Assembly (NCBI RefSeq): GCF_013033515.1
Contig: NZ_WQEG01000001.1
Span: 1,054,001-1,118,000 of the forward strand
From: Ruegeria sp. HKCCA6707
GTDB taxonomy: Bacteria > Pseudomonadota > Alphaproteobacteria > Rhodobacterales > Rhodobacteraceae
Direction of reading: 5' to 3'
DNA length: 64,000 bases
The notes beneath the pieces were generated by a model. The model saw only the letters and a list, made by a program, of their open reading frames with translations, searched no databases and was not told the origin of the DNA. Below, piece after piece: positions 1 to 8,751 of this stretch (position 1 is its first letter; every line of letters starts with the position of its first letter). A program made the translations under genes and the position numbers.

Positions 1-741
1 CCTTATTTCTGCTTTCCCATTTTGGCTCATGGCGAAACGGTCGGCCTGCTGCATTTGCGTGCCATCGAGGGGCAGAAAGAAGGTTTTCGTGACAGCCGCA
101 AACTGGCGCAGCTTTGCGCCGAACAGATCAGCATGGCCATCGCCAATGTACGGATGCGCGACCAATTGCATGACCAATCGGTGCGGGATCCTCTGACTGG
201 CTTGTTCAACCGCCGCCACATGACCGAAACGCTGCGCAAATCGATCAGCCGCAGCCAGCAAACCGGCGCATATCTCAGCCTGATCGCAGTCGATGTGGAC
301 CATTTCAAAAAGTTCAACGACACCCATGGCCATGATGCCGGTGACATGGTTCTGCGGGCCGTCGGCGCCGCTTTGGAGCAAGGCTGCGAACGGGATGAGG
401 TCGCCTGCCGGATCGGTGGAGAAGAGTTCATGCTGATCCTGCCGGACAACAGCCCTGAAGATGCAGTATCGCGCGCCGAACAGCTGCGCCAAGCGGTCGA
501 GGCGGTGACCGTCCGCTATGGTGAAAAGGCGTTGCCGCGCATCACGATCTCGGTCGGTGTTTCCCATTACCCTGCGCACGGAACCATGCCGCAAGATCTA
601 ATGCGCGCAGCGGATGACGCGCTCTATCAGGCCAAGGATAAGGGGCGGAATCAGGTTCAGGTCGCTGGCTCAAAAGAGACATCTCAAAAGGACAAGAACC
701 CAAAACAGATCAAATCGCCGCCCGCGGCATCTGCGGCATGA
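1..741 (+). CDS. GAF-GGDEF diguanylate cyclase, 5' end outside window
   Basis: This is the C-terminal part of a protein that makes the second messenger cyclic di-GMP from two GTP. The reading frame is open from base 1, so the gene begins upstream; the TTG at 22 is not a real start. The first ~45 residues (CFPILAHGETVGLLHL and on) look like the last strands of a GAF sensor domain. A linker helix leads to a full GGDEF domain with the metal-binding DHFKKFND motif, NxxGHDAGD and the active-site signature GGEEF (RIGGEEFMLIL), which is a functional variant. No RxxD inhibitory site is seen just before GGEEF. The last ~25 residues are Lys/Gln/Ala-rich and probably disordered. The signal sensed by the GAF domain cannot be told. 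Nothing else follows in the same unit; pyc lies 360 bases on. Confidence 0.93.
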   Translation, partial: PYFCFPILAHGETVGLLHLRAIEGQKEGFRDSRKLAQLCAEQISMAIANVRMRDQLHDQSVRDPLTGLFNRRHMTETLRKSISRSQQTGAYLSLIAVDVDHFKKFNDTHGHDAGDMVLRAVGAALEQGCERDEVACRIGGEEFMLILPDNSPEDAVSRAEQLRQAVEAVTVRYGEKALPRITISVGVSHYPAHGTMPQDLMRAADDALYQAKDKGRNQVQVAGSKETSQKDKNPKQIKSPPAASAA

Positions 742-1100
742 TCCGGAGCCGGGGAAACGTTTGATCCACAAATTCGGGCTTGGCGCCTTTGCTGTTCAAC
801 AGTATTTGCGCCCGTCAACATCGCATGGCGCGCCAAAGGAAAACGGTGCTGCGCAGTCAAATAACCGCCAAGGTCCCGAGTTTTCGACGGCTTCAATCGG
901 CAATTGCCCGGAATAATCATAAAAATAGGAATAAAACGTTACAAAACGTTGATGCTGCACCGCCGCATGGGTAAAAGGTCGACACCAACACTTGGCGTTT
1001 GCGAGCGTTAACATGCCGGTTCTACCCAAAAGAACGGATATGTCAGCGCGTATTCACGCGCTAGAGCAACGGCCAAACGTAAAAAAGACCGGGACCAGAC
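742..1100. other. Intergenic region upstream of pyc
   Basis: No credible gene. The stretch 915-960 is AT-rich and contains AAAACGTTACAAAACGTT, a short direct repeat that could belong to the pyc promoter or an operator; this is a suggestion only. Short frames here overlap each other on both strands and lack ribosome binding sites. Confidence 0.4.
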
Positions 1101-4100
1101 ATGACCGACTTCAAGAAAATTCTGATCGCCAATCGCGGCGAGATTGCCATCCGCGTCATGCGTGCCGCCAACGAAATGGGCAAGCGCACCGTTGCGGTCT
1201 TTGCCGAGGAGGACAAGCTGGGCTTGCACCGGTTCAAAGCTGATGAAGCCTATCGCATAGGTGAAGGCTTGGGTCCGGTTGCGGCCTATTTGTCGATCGA
1301 CGAAATCATCCGCGTGGCCAAAGAATGCGGCGCTGATGCGATCCACCCCGGCTATGGTCTTCTGTCCGAGAACCCGGATTTTGTCGATGCCTGCGTGCAG
1401 AATGGTATCACCTTCATTGGCCCTAAGGCCGAGACCATGCGCGCCCTGGGCGACAAGGCCAGCGCCCGAAAGGTGGCTATTGCCGCCGACGTGCCAGTCA
1501 TCCCTGCAACCGAAGTGCTGGGCGATGACATGACGGCGATCAAGGCGGAGGCGGCCGAAATCGGTTACCCGCTGATGCTCAAGGCAAGCTGGGGCGGTGG
1601 CGGGCGCGGCATGCGTCCGATCCTGTCCGAAGATGAGCTGGAAGAAAAAGTGCTGGAAGGCCGCCGCGAAGCCGAAGCCGCTTTCGGCAATGGTGAGGGT
1701 TATCTTGAAAAGATGATCACACGCGCCCGCCATGTCGAGGTGCAGATTCTGGGCGACAAGCATGGCGAGATCTATCACCTTTATGAACGTGATTGCTCGG
1801 TCCAGCGCCGCAACCAGAAAGTGGTCGAACGCGCACCGGCCCCCTATCTGACCGAAGACCAACGCGCTGAGCTGTGCGAATTGGGTCGCCGCATCTGCGC
1901 GCATGTGAATTATGAATGCGCGGGCACCGTTGAGTTCCTGATGGATATGAACACCAGCAAGTTCTACTTCATCGAAGTGAACCCGCGGGTGCAGGTCGAA
2001 CATACGGTGACTGAGGAAGTCACTGGCATTGACATCGTGCAGGCCCAGATCCTGATTGCCGAAGGCAAAACCCTGGCCGAAGCCACGGGCAAAGCCAACC
2101 AGGATGAGATCCGTTTGAACGGTCATGCGCTGCAAACCCGCGTGACAACCGAAGATCCGCTGAACAACTTCATCCCCGATTATGGCCGGATCACCGCCTA
2201 TCGCTCGGCCACCGGCATGGGCATTCGTCTGGATGGCGGCACCGCCTATGCGGGCGGCGTAATCACACGCTACTACGACTCGCTGCTGACCAAGGTCACG
2301 GCCTGGGCGCCCACACCGGAAAAGGCTATCGCGCGGATGGACCGCGCCTTGCGCGAATTCCGCGTGCGCGGTGTTTCGACCAATATTGCCTTTGTCGAGA
2401 ACCTGCTGAAACACCCGACCTTCCTGTCGAACGAATATACCACCAAGTTCATCGACGAGACTCCGGACCTGTTCCATTTCAAAAAGCGCCGCGACCGGGG
2501 CACCAAGGTTCTGAACTATATCGCCGACATCACGGTGAACGGGCATCCCGAGACCAAAGACCGCCCGACGCCCCGCCCCGATCTGAAAGAAGCCCGCCCG
2601 CCCGCGCTGAAGGCCGAGCCGCAAATGGGCACGCGCAACTTGTTGGAGCAGAAAGGCCCGCAGGCTGTTGCCGACTGGATGAAGGCCCAGCGCCAGCTGT
2701 TGATCACCGACACCACCATGCGCGACGGGCATCAGTCGCTGCTGGCCACAAGGATGCGGTCGATCGACATGATCAAGGTGGCACCCACCTATGCGGCCAA
2801 CCTGCCGCAACTCTTCAGCGTCGAATGCTGGGGCGGCGCCACTTTTGACGTGGCTTATCGGTTCTTGCAGGAATGCCCGTGGCAGCGTTTGCGTGACCTG
2901 CGCGAGGCGATGCCGAACCTGATGACGCAAATGCTGCTGCGCGGCGCAAACGGGGTTGGCTATACCAACTATCCTGACAACGTGGTGCAGGAATTTGTGC
3001 GTCAGGCCGCGCAGAATATCGATGTGTTCCGCGTGTTCGACTCGCTCAACTGGGTCGAGAACATGCGCGTTGCCATGGATGCCGTGGTCGAAAGCGGCAA
3101 GATCTGTGAAGGCACGGTTTGCTACACCGGTGACATCCTTGACCCGGATCGTGCCAAATATGACCTGAAATACTACGTCGGCATGGCGAAAGAACTGCGC
3201 GATGCCGGTGCGCATATTCTGGGCCTCAAAGACATGGCGGGCCTGTTGAAACCAGCCTCGGCCAAGATCCTGATCCGCGCACTGAAAGAAGAGGTCGGCC
3301 TGCCGATCCACTTCCACACGCACGACACTGCCGGTATCGCAAGCGCCACCATTCTGGCGGCCTCTGAAGCAGGCGTCGACGCCGTGGATTGCGCGATGGA
3401 CAGCTTCTCGGGCAACACCTCGCAAGCGACGCTGGGCACCGTGGTCGAGGCCCTGCGCCATACCGAGCGTGACACCGGGCTCGATATCAAGGCCATCCGT
3501 GAGATCAGCGACTATTTCGAGGCAGTGCGCGGCCAGTATGCCGCCTTTGAATCCAGCCTCCAGGCCCCGGCATCCGAGGTCTATCTGCATGAAATGCCAG
3601 GGGGTCAGTTCACCAACCTCAAGGCACAGGCTCGCAGCTTGGGGCTTGAGGAGCGTTGGCACGAAGTGGCGCAGATGTATGCGGATGTGAACCAGATGTT
3701 TGGCGATATCGTCAAAGTAACGCCCTCGTCCAAAGTGGTGGGCGATATGGCGCTGATGATGGTCAGCCAGGGCCTGACACGCGATGATGTTGAAAACCCG
3801 TCAACCGAGGTCGCCTTCCCGGATTCGGTCATCGACATGATGCGCGGCAATCTGGGCCAGCCTCCGGGCGGGTTCCCCGATACTATCGTTCATAAAGTGT
3901 TGAAGGATGAAACCCCCAACACCGAGCGTCCGGGCAAGGACGTTCCAGCCGTCGACCTTGAGGCCACGCGTGCCGAACTGTCCGCACAACTTGAAGGGAT
4001 GGAGGTCGATGACGAGGACCTGAACGGATATCTGATGTATCCCAAGGTGTTCTTGGATTACATGGGCCGCCACCGCCTCTATGGCCCTGTCCGCACCCTG

Positions 4101-4538
4101 CCGACACGCACCTTCTTTTACGGGATGGAACCGGGCGAAGAGATCACCGCCGAGATCGATCCGGGCAAGACGCTGGAAATCCGCTGTCAGGCCATCGGTG
4201 AGACCGACGAAAAGGGTGAGGTCAAAGTCTTCTTCGAACTCAACGGTCAACCGCGTGTGATCCGTGTTCCGAACCGCATGGTGACCGCTGCCACCGCACA
4301 GCGCCCCAAAGCCGAGGTGGGCAATCCCAACCATATCGGAGCGCCGATGCCTGGTGTTGTGGCCACGGTCGCGGTTACAGTCGGGCAAGAGGTCAAAGAA
4401 GGCGATTTGCTTCTGACCATCGAAGCGATGAAGATGGAAACCGGCATCCATGCCGAGCGCGACGCAGTTGTCAAAGCCGTTCACGTACAACCGGGCGGGC
4501 AGATCGACGCCAAGGACCTGCTGGTCGAGTTGGAATAG
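1101..4538 (+). CDS. pyc: Pyruvate carboxylase
   Basis: Biotin enzyme that carboxylates pyruvate to oxaloacetate with ATP and bicarbonate, refilling the TCA cycle. At 1145 residues it has the full length of the single-chain enzyme. In order: a biotin carboxylase domain (1-~455) with the glycine-rich ATP loop KASWGGGGRGM and EVNPRVQVEHTVTE; a carboxyltransferase domain of the HMGL-like TIM barrel type starting at TTMRDGHQS (~535) with the metal-site HFHTHDT; a PYC/OADA connecting domain; and a C-terminal biotinyl domain with the biotin lysine in EAMKMET. The ATG at 1101 matches the family N-terminus (TDFKKILIANRGEIAIRV). It is monocistronic: a hairpin with a T-run follows the stop. A very long open frame on the opposite strand is a codon-bias shadow. 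Confidence 0.98.
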   Translation: MTDFKKILIANRGEIAIRVMRAANEMGKRTVAVFAEEDKLGLHRFKADEAYRIGEGLGPVAAYLSIDEIIRVAKECGADAIHPGYGLLSENPDFVDACVQNGITFIGPKAETMRALGDKASARKVAIAADVPVIPATEVLGDDMTAIKAEAAEIGYPLMLKASWGGGGRGMRPILSEDELEEKVLEGRREAEAAFGNGEGYLEKMITRARHVEVQILGDKHGEIYHLYERDCSVQRRNQKVVERAPAPYLTEDQRAELCELGRRICAHVNYECAGTVEFLMDMNTSKFYFIEVNPRVQVEHTVTEEVTGIDIVQAQILIAEGKTLAEATGKANQDEIRLNGHALQTRVTTEDPLNNFIPDYGRITAYRSATGMGIRLDGGTAYAGGVITRYYDSLLTKVTAWAPTPEKAIARMDRALREFRVRGVSTNIAFVENLLKHPTFLSNEYTTKFIDETPDLFHFKKRRDRGTKVLNYIADITVNGHPETKDRPTPRPDLKEARPPALKAEPQMGTRNLLEQKGPQAVADWMKAQRQLLITDTTMRDGHQSLLATRMRSIDMIKVAPTYAANLPQLFSVECWGGATFDVAYRFLQECPWQRLRDLREAMPNLMTQMLLRGANGVGYTNYPDNVVQEFVRQAAQNIDVFRVFDSLNWVENMRVAMDAVVESGKICEGTVCYTGDILDPDRAKYDLKYYVGMAKELRDAGAHILGLKDMAGLLKPASAKILIRALKEEVGLPIHFHTHDTAGIASATILAASEAGVDAVDCAMDSFSGNTSQATLGTVVEALRHTERDTGLDIKAIREISDYFEAVRGQYAAFESSLQAPASEVYLHEMPGGQFTNLKAQARSLGLEERWHEVAQMYADVNQMFGDIVKVTPSSKVVGDMALMMVSQGLTRDDVENPSTEVAFPDSVIDMMRGNLGQPPGGFPDTIVHKVLKDETPNTERPGKDVPAVDLEATRAELSAQLEGMEVDDEDLNGYLMYPKVFLDYMGRHRLYGPVRTLPTRTFFYGMEPGEEITAEIDPGKTLEIRCQAIGETDEKGEVKVFFELNGQPRVIRVPNRMVTAATAQRPKAEVGNPNHIGAPMPGVVATVAVTVGQEVKEGDLLLTIEAMKMETGIHAERDAVVKAVHVQPGGQIDAKDLLVELE

Positions 4539-4563
4539 CAACCAAATCTGATTAGACTTCGTG

Positions 4564-4598
4564 GGGCCGGGTGCGAAAGCATGTGGCCCTTCTTTTTT
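4564..4598 (+). terminator. Rho-independent terminator of pyc
   Basis: GGGCC (4564-4568) pairs with GGCCC (4585-4589); inside it GTGC-GAAA-GCAT forms a tetraloop-capped stem, and TTCTTTTTT follows at 4590-4598. It lies just after the pyc stop and before the MAPEG gene. Confidence 0.8.
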
Positions 4599-4611
4599 GC
4601 CAGAGGTTCAA

Positions 4612-4995
4612 ATGCTTACCATCACACCGATATACGCCGCGCTGATTGCATTGCCCTATGTCTGGCTCAGCATCAATGTGATCAAGTGTCGACGGGCTGA
4701 GAAAGTCTCGGTCGGCGATGGCGACAACAAAGCGGTACGAAAGGCCATGCGCACCCATTCGAACTGCGCCGAATATGCGCCTTTCGGGCTGTTGTTGATC
4801 GCTATGGTCGAACTGCAGGGCGCCGGGGGGCTGCTTGTGAACCTGTTGGGATTGGCGTTGCTCGCGGGACGGCTATCACATGCTTATGGCTTTGGTCGCA
4901 CACCCCAAATCGTCATACTGCGTCAGATCGGTATGTTACTTACTTTCGCGGCCATAATTCTGGCCGCAATCGCGAATTTGATACTGGCGATCTGA
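4612..4995 (+). CDS. MAPEG family membrane protein
   Basis: Small integral membrane protein of 127 residues with about four membrane helices (TPIYAALIALPYVWLSINVI, FGLLLIAMV, LVNLLGLALLAGRL, LLTFAAIILAAIA). The central RTHSNCAEYAPFGLLL is the typical motif of the MAPEG family (membrane-associated proteins in eicosanoid and glutathione metabolism), the form common in proteobacteria (YecN-like). Bacterial members may act as glutathione-dependent transferases or peroxidases but most are uncharacterised, so no substrate is claimed. The ATG at 4612 is chosen because AGAGG at 4602-4606 precedes it; in-frame codons further upstream fall inside the pyc terminator. Confidence 0.85.
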   Translation: MLTITPIYAALIALPYVWLSINVIKCRRAEKVSVGDGDNKAVRKAMRTHSNCAEYAPFGLLLIAMVELQGAGGLLVNLLGLALLAGRLSHAYGFGRTPQIVILRQIGMLLTFAAIILAAIANLILAI

Positions 4996-5017
4996 GGTGT
5001 CGGGCCCTGGATGAGGC

Positions 5018-6040
5018 TTACCCTTCGGCAAGCTCCTCCAGTTCTTCCTCGACAGGCGTACCATCTTCATCCTCGGCAAGTTCTTCGGTCTCGTCTTCGT
5101 CCAAGGGCTCGACGCTGTCGTCAATGGACGCCTCGTAATCTTTGGGTGCAGGCAAATCCAGAAGATCGTGCAGTTCGTTCAGAGCGTCTTCAGACAGGTC
5201 ACGCCCACCGGTCAGAGTGTCCAGCGCTTCTTCGGGGTTGGATTCATCCAACGCCATTTCCGCTTCGATCACCGCCTCTTCGGCATCTTTCAGCGCAGCA
5301 TCATACTTGTCTTGTGCTGTCAGATCCGGGTCTTCGGCAAGCTCTTCCTCAGTCGGCGCAAACGTGTCTTCGATTTCCTCATCAGTCAGGCCCAAAAGAT
5401 CTGACAATTCCTGCTCTTTGTCTTTCAGATCCATTGAAGCTTCAGAGTAATCCAGGATGCTCTGCTGGTACGAGTAAAGCTTGCCCGGCATACTGTTCGG
5501 AGATGCGTTTTTCAAAGCATTCGGGTTGGCATGGGCCGCGTTCAGCCCTTTCAACTCGGACGAGATCTTTCCGTGCTTGTTGGGATGTACCGGCTCTTCC
5601 TCGACAATTGCGGGTGCGACCACTGCCGTTGCTGCAACTTTTTTCGATTTCTTTTTACCGTTTACCAGGTTTTCGAGCGACGCAATCAAGCCAGGCTTCT
5701 TCTTGCCTGAATTGGCGGTCGTGGTGGTGTTCTTTTTCTCGGCTTTCTTTTTCCCCAGATTTCCAAAAAGCCCGCGCCCCTTCGAGGCAGATTTCTTGTC
5801 GGCACCGCTGTTGCCACTTGCTTTGGATCCACCGGACTTATCACCGCTATTTCCGTTGCCTTTTCCGCCGCCTTTGCCACCATCGCCGCCGTTTCCTCCA
5901 CCGTTACCGCCGCCGTTGCCATTACCGCCGCCGTTGCCGTTTTTGGCGATGGCGACATCTGGAGCGGCCAGAACAGCGACAAAACCGACCGTGCCGGCAA
6001 GCATCAATGATGTGGCGAGAATGCGGGAAAAACGTTTCAT
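5018..6040 (-). CDS. Exported Gly/Asn-rich protein with acidic tail
   Basis: Predicted 340-residue secreted protein that I do not recognise by family. A signal peptide is clear: MKRFSR, then a hydrophobic stretch, then APDVAIA before KNGNGG. The mature chain has three composition zones: a Gly/Asn/Lys low-complexity zone built of GGGNGN units (residues ~33-70), a Lys-rich zone with KKK and KKKSKK runs (~75-145), and an acidic zone full of Glu/Asp to the end. A short helical part (YSYQQSILDYSEASMDLKDKE) may form a coiled coil. The ATG at 6040 is preceded by AAGGAAGA. The opposite charges of middle and tail suggest a scaffold or polyelectrolyte-binding protein; this is inference. It is convergent with the MAPEG gene, 22 bases apart. 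Confidence 0.75.
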   Translation of the reverse strand: MKRFSRILATSLMLAGTVGFVAVLAAPDVAIAKNGNGGGNGNGGGNGGGNGGDGGKGGGKGNGNSGDKSGGSKASGNSGADKKSASKGRGLFGNLGKKKAEKKNTTTTANSGKKKPGLIASLENLVNGKKKSKKVAATAVVAPAIVEEEPVHPNKHGKISSELKGLNAAHANPNALKNASPNSMPGKLYSYQQSILDYSEASMDLKDKEQELSDLLGLTDEEIEDTFAPTEEELAEDPDLTAQDKYDAALKDAEEAVIEAEMALDESNPEEALDTLTGGRDLSEDALNELHDLLDLPAPKDYEASIDDSVEPLDEDETEELAEDEDGTPVEEELEELAEG

Positions 6041-6233
6041 TTTTTGTCTTCCTTTTTTCACTGGAACGGCAAAGGGCACCAGGTTGAGCAGACGAATTCA
6101 GGTTAATGCATAGATATCTTGTCAAAGAGGCAAAACTTGGGCAAAAAACCCGTAAACAAAGGGGTAATAGGTCGACAATACAGCCCGCTTTCTTCGAATT
6201 GTTCTGCGGTTAAGCGACAATCTGGCAAAATCT

Positions 6234-6401
6234 TTAAGCCCGTTCGACGTCTCGGATTTGCGAAGGTGATGGGAAAATGTGTGGGGCAGACAGCAGATCC
6301 GGCTGCGCCAATGCCTGAGACCGCTCTTCAAGCCATGCCACCGCGACGGCCAACGAGATCATTGCCGCCAGCAAAATCAGTTTCAGGTCTTGCATGCGCA
6401 C
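6234..6401 (-). CDS. Possible small single-helix membrane protein
   Basis: A 55-residue frame starting at GTG 6401, or at ATG 6395, after GGAGGGGG at a suitable distance. It reads MQDLKLILLAAMISLAVAVA: one hydrophobic helix, then a polar tail. The good ribosome binding site and the clean membrane helix argue for a real short gene, but no family is recognised. The rest of 6041-6553 shows nothing else that I can support. Confidence 0.4.
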   Translation of the reverse strand: MRMQDLKLILLAAMISLAVAVAWLEERSQALAQPDLLSAPHIFPSPSQIRDVERA

Positions 6402-6553
6402 AATAAGGTCCCCCTCCACAGTCTTGTCACGTTGCTGCATCCTGTCTTCAACGGGCACAGAGCATCTTTCCGTCGAAAGATTTTTGCATTTTTTTGTGCT
6501 TTTCCGCTTGCAGGCTTGCGTGGGACTTTATACATCCCTCCTCACTCAACGGC

Positions 6554-6628
6554 GCGGGCGTAGCTCAGGGGTAGAGCATAACCTTGCCAAGGTTAGGGTC
6601 GGGCGTTCGAATCGCCTCGCCCGCTCCA
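6554..6628 (+). tRNA. tRNA-Gly(GCC), copy 1
   Basis: 75 nt including encoded CCA. The acceptor stem GCGGGCG pairs with CGCCCGC (6618-6624), followed by discriminator T and CCA (6626-6628). The anticodon loop TTGCCAA carries GCC. The D arm (GCTCAGGGGTAGAGC) and T arm (GGTCGGGCGTTCGAATCG) are regular. Confidence 0.97.
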
Positions 6629-6661
6629 TTGAGAGGTCTTTGGACCACATATGTATCTGAT

Positions 6662-6736
6662 GCGGGCGTAGCTCAGGGGTAGAGCATAACCTTGCCAAGG
6701 TTAGGGTCGGGCGTTCGAATCGCCTCGCCCGCTCCA
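6662..6736 (+). tRNA. tRNA-Gly(GCC), copy 2
   Basis: Identical in sequence to the copy at 6554-6628, including the encoded CCA, and separated from it by a 33-base spacer that is not duplicated. The two are probably cotranscribed. Confidence 0.97.
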
Positions 6737-6819
6737 GATACCAAGCCTTTCGATCATACTGGTCCTTTCGCAAGCGATGCGCCATTCTGGCCGCATTACG
6801 AAACGCAGGACCGTTGCTT

Positions 6820-7686
6820 ATGTCTGATTATGAGATCCGCCCCCTTACCGCCGATGAAGTGCAACATGCCGTGGATTGGGCCGGGCGCGAGGGGTGGAAC
6901 CCAGGTGTTCATGATGCAGAGTGCTTTCGCCCAACCGACCCCGATGGGTTTTTGGGCGGGTTTCTGGATGGCGAGATGATCGCCTCGGTCTCGGCCGTGA
7001 ATTACGATGACAGTTTCGCCTTTCTGGGCTTTTACATCGTGAAACCCGAGTTCCGGCATCATGGCCATGGGCTTGAGATTGCCCAACACGCGCTGGCCCA
7101 TTGCAAGGAGCGCAATATGGGGCTGGATGGCGTGGTTGAACAGCAGGACAACTATCGCAAATCCGGCTTTACCTTTGCCTACAATAATTACCGTTTTGCA
7201 GGAACGAAAAGTAGAATGCTGGGCAAGTTGGACGCCGGTTCAAACGCCGCCATTGTTGACCTGACGCAGGCCTCGGACGCTTTGAAAGACTATGATCGCG
7301 ACCTGTTCCCGGCACCGCGTGATCTGTTCTTGAATAGTTGGCTGAGCGCGCAGCACCATGTGTCCAAAGCCTATGTCCAAGACGGCGAGATCAGAGGATA
7401 CGCTACCCTGCGACCCTGCCTGACCGGATATAAGGTGGGGCCGCTATTTGCAGATACGCCCGACATCGCCGAAGCGTTGCTGGCAGCACTTTTGACCTCG
7501 GTCCCAGAGGACCACAATGCACATGAGATCTTTGTGGACATGCCGCAGCCGAATGAATCGGCCTTTGCACTGGCTGAAAAACTGGGGCTGGACAAGGTGT
7601 TTGAAACGGCGCGGATGTATTCCGATCATGAGCCGGACATCGATCTGAGCCGTATCTTCGGTGTGACAACGTTCGAGCTGGGCTAG
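6820..7686 (+). CDS. GNAT family N-acetyltransferase
   Basis: 288-residue protein. The N-terminal half is a GNAT fold: IRPLTADEV start strand, FLGFYIVKPEFRHHGHGLEIAQHAL with the acetyl-CoA pyrophosphate-binding RxxGxG/A-like loop (HHGHGL), and an NYRKSGF ending. The C-terminal ~140 residues form a second GNAT-like domain, as in YitH-type acetyltransferases. It probably transfers an acetyl group to a small amine; the substrate is unknown. The ATG at 6820 has GCAGGA upstream. It converges with the Lrp-type gene, overlapping by 4 bases at the 3' ends. Confidence 0.85.
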   Translation: MSDYEIRPLTADEVQHAVDWAGREGWNPGVHDAECFRPTDPDGFLGGFLDGEMIASVSAVNYDDSFAFLGFYIVKPEFRHHGHGLEIAQHALAHCKERNMGLDGVVEQQDNYRKSGFTFAYNNYRFAGTKSRMLGKLDAGSNAAIVDLTQASDALKDYDRDLFPAPRDLFLNSWLSAQHHVSKAYVQDGEIRGYATLRPCLTGYKVGPLFADTPDIAEALLAALLTSVPEDHNAHEIFVDMPQPNESAFALAEKLGLDKVFETARMYSDHEPDIDLSRIFGVTTFELG

Positions 7687-7922
7687 AACGCCTTGAAGGT
7701 CATGGTGGTCAGCGACCGCTCGATATTCGGAATATCCAGCAGGTTTTCATTGATGAAGTGACCCACATCCTGATCTTGCGGAATGTAGAGCTTGAGCAGC
7801 AAATCATACTCTCCGCTCGTGGAAAACAGCTCGGAGTGTATTTCGCGCAGCGCGATATCTTCGGCGACCAGATAGGTGGTGCCGGGTTTGCAGCGGATCT
7901 GGATGAAAACGCAGGTGGACAT
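7683..7922 (-). CDS. Stand-alone Lrp/AsnC ligand-binding (RAM) domain protein
   Basis: 79-residue protein with only the C-terminal effector domain of Lrp/AsnC regulators (MSTCVFIQIRCKPG, a ferredoxin-like beta-alpha-beta fold with GEYDLLLKLY in the middle) and no DNA-binding helix-turn-helix. Such stand-alone domains form oligomers that bind amino acids; a role as a sensor or as a partner of full Lrp proteins is known for relatives but not shown here. The ATG at 7922 gives the family N-terminus. Confidence 0.85.
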   Translation of the reverse strand: MSTCVFIQIRCKPGTTYLVAEDIALREIHSELFSTSGEYDLLLKLYIPQDQDVGHFINENLLDIPNIERSLTTMTFKAF

Positions 7923-8075
7923 GATCTGACCCCGTCGGTTTGAATTGCCTGCACGCTGGCACGGGTCGCGCCGGGGTGCAATCCCCTGCAACAGTTTGCG
8001 TCGAAGGCACCAAGACCTCTGGATATACCCGGGGGACCGCGTCTATAAGCGCCCTGTAGCAAAAGGAAGTCGCCC

Positions 8076-8663
8076 ATGCGCAGCGCTCAGATCAGCCGTC
8101 AGACCGCCGAGACCGAGATCTCGGTTGAGGTCAATCTTGACGGGACAGGCCAGTATGACAACCAGACAGGTGTCGGGTTCTTCGATCATATGCTGGATCA
8201 ACTGGCGCGCCATTCGCTGATCGACATGACCGTTCGGGCGAAGGGCGATTATCACATCGACGACCATCACACGGTCGAGGATACCGGCATTGCGCTGGGT
8301 CAGGCATTGACGCAGGCTCTGGGCGACAAGAAAGGCATCCGTCGGTATGGCGAGTGTCATCTGCCCATGGATGACGCTCAGGTGCGCTGCGCGCTGGATC
8401 TGTCAGCCCGCCCCTTTCTGATCTGGAATGTGGGTCTGCCGACACCAAAGATCGGCACTTTCGATACCGAGTTGGTGCGCGAATTCTTTCAGGCGTTCAG
8501 CACCCATGGCGGTATCACGCTGCATATCGATCAGATCCACGGGTTCAACAGCCACCACATCGCCGAGGCCGCCTTTAAGGCTGTCGCGCGCGCACTGCGG
8601 CAGGCGGTTGAAACCGACCCGCGGAAGGCGGATGCGATTCCGTCCACCAAAGGCGCGCTATAG
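8076..8663 (+). CDS. hisB: Imidazoleglycerol-phosphate dehydratase
   Basis: Seventh-step histidine biosynthesis enzyme: converts imidazoleglycerol phosphate to imidazoleacetol phosphate. At 195 residues it is the monofunctional form. Metal-binding motifs typical of the family are present: [22 protein letters not shown], and near the end [14 protein letters not shown]. It opens the hisB-hisH-hisA-hisF-hisE series, all on the plus strand. AAAAGGAAG lies upstream of the ATG. Confidence 0.97.
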   Translation: MRSAQISRQTAETEISVEVNLDGTGQYDNQTGVGFFDHMLDQLARHSLIDMTVRAKGDYHIDDHHTVEDTGIALGQALTQALGDKKGIRRYGECHLPMDDAQVRCALDLSARPFLIWNVGLPTPKIGTFDTELVREFFQAFSTHGGITLHIDQIHGFNSHHIAEAAFKAVARALRQAVETDPRKADAIPSTKGAL

Positions 8664-8676
8664 GCAATCGGTATAA

Positions 8677-8706
8677 GGGGCGCTGCCCCTCTTGGCCTTC
8701 GGCCAA
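8677..8706. repeat. Double hairpin between hisB and hisH
   Basis: Two adjacent perfect hairpins: GGGGC-GCT-GCCCC at 8677-8689 and TTGGCC-TTC-GGCCAA at 8692-8706. There is no T-run, so a terminator is unlikely. Similar palindromes recur between genes in Rhodobacterales (from memory), so this may be a REP-like element. Confidence 0.55.
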
Positions 8707-8751
8707 TTCACCCCGCCGTAATTGGAACAAGAAGAAGAGTGGAACTGCGCT

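Noticed and set aside
1008..3662. 884-codon open frame on the minus strand
   Set aside because: It is antisense to the biotin carboxylase and carboxyltransferase domains of pyc, has no family likeness and results from GC-rich codon bias.
5011..6113. Long plus-strand frames with Pro/Ser/Phe/Arg-rich proteins
   Set aside because: They mirror the low-complexity Gly/Asn/Lys/Glu gene on the minus strand, which has a signal peptide and ribosome site.
8677..8706. Terminator within the his cluster
   Set aside because: The hairpins are perfect but lack a T-run and stand between two genes of one pathway.
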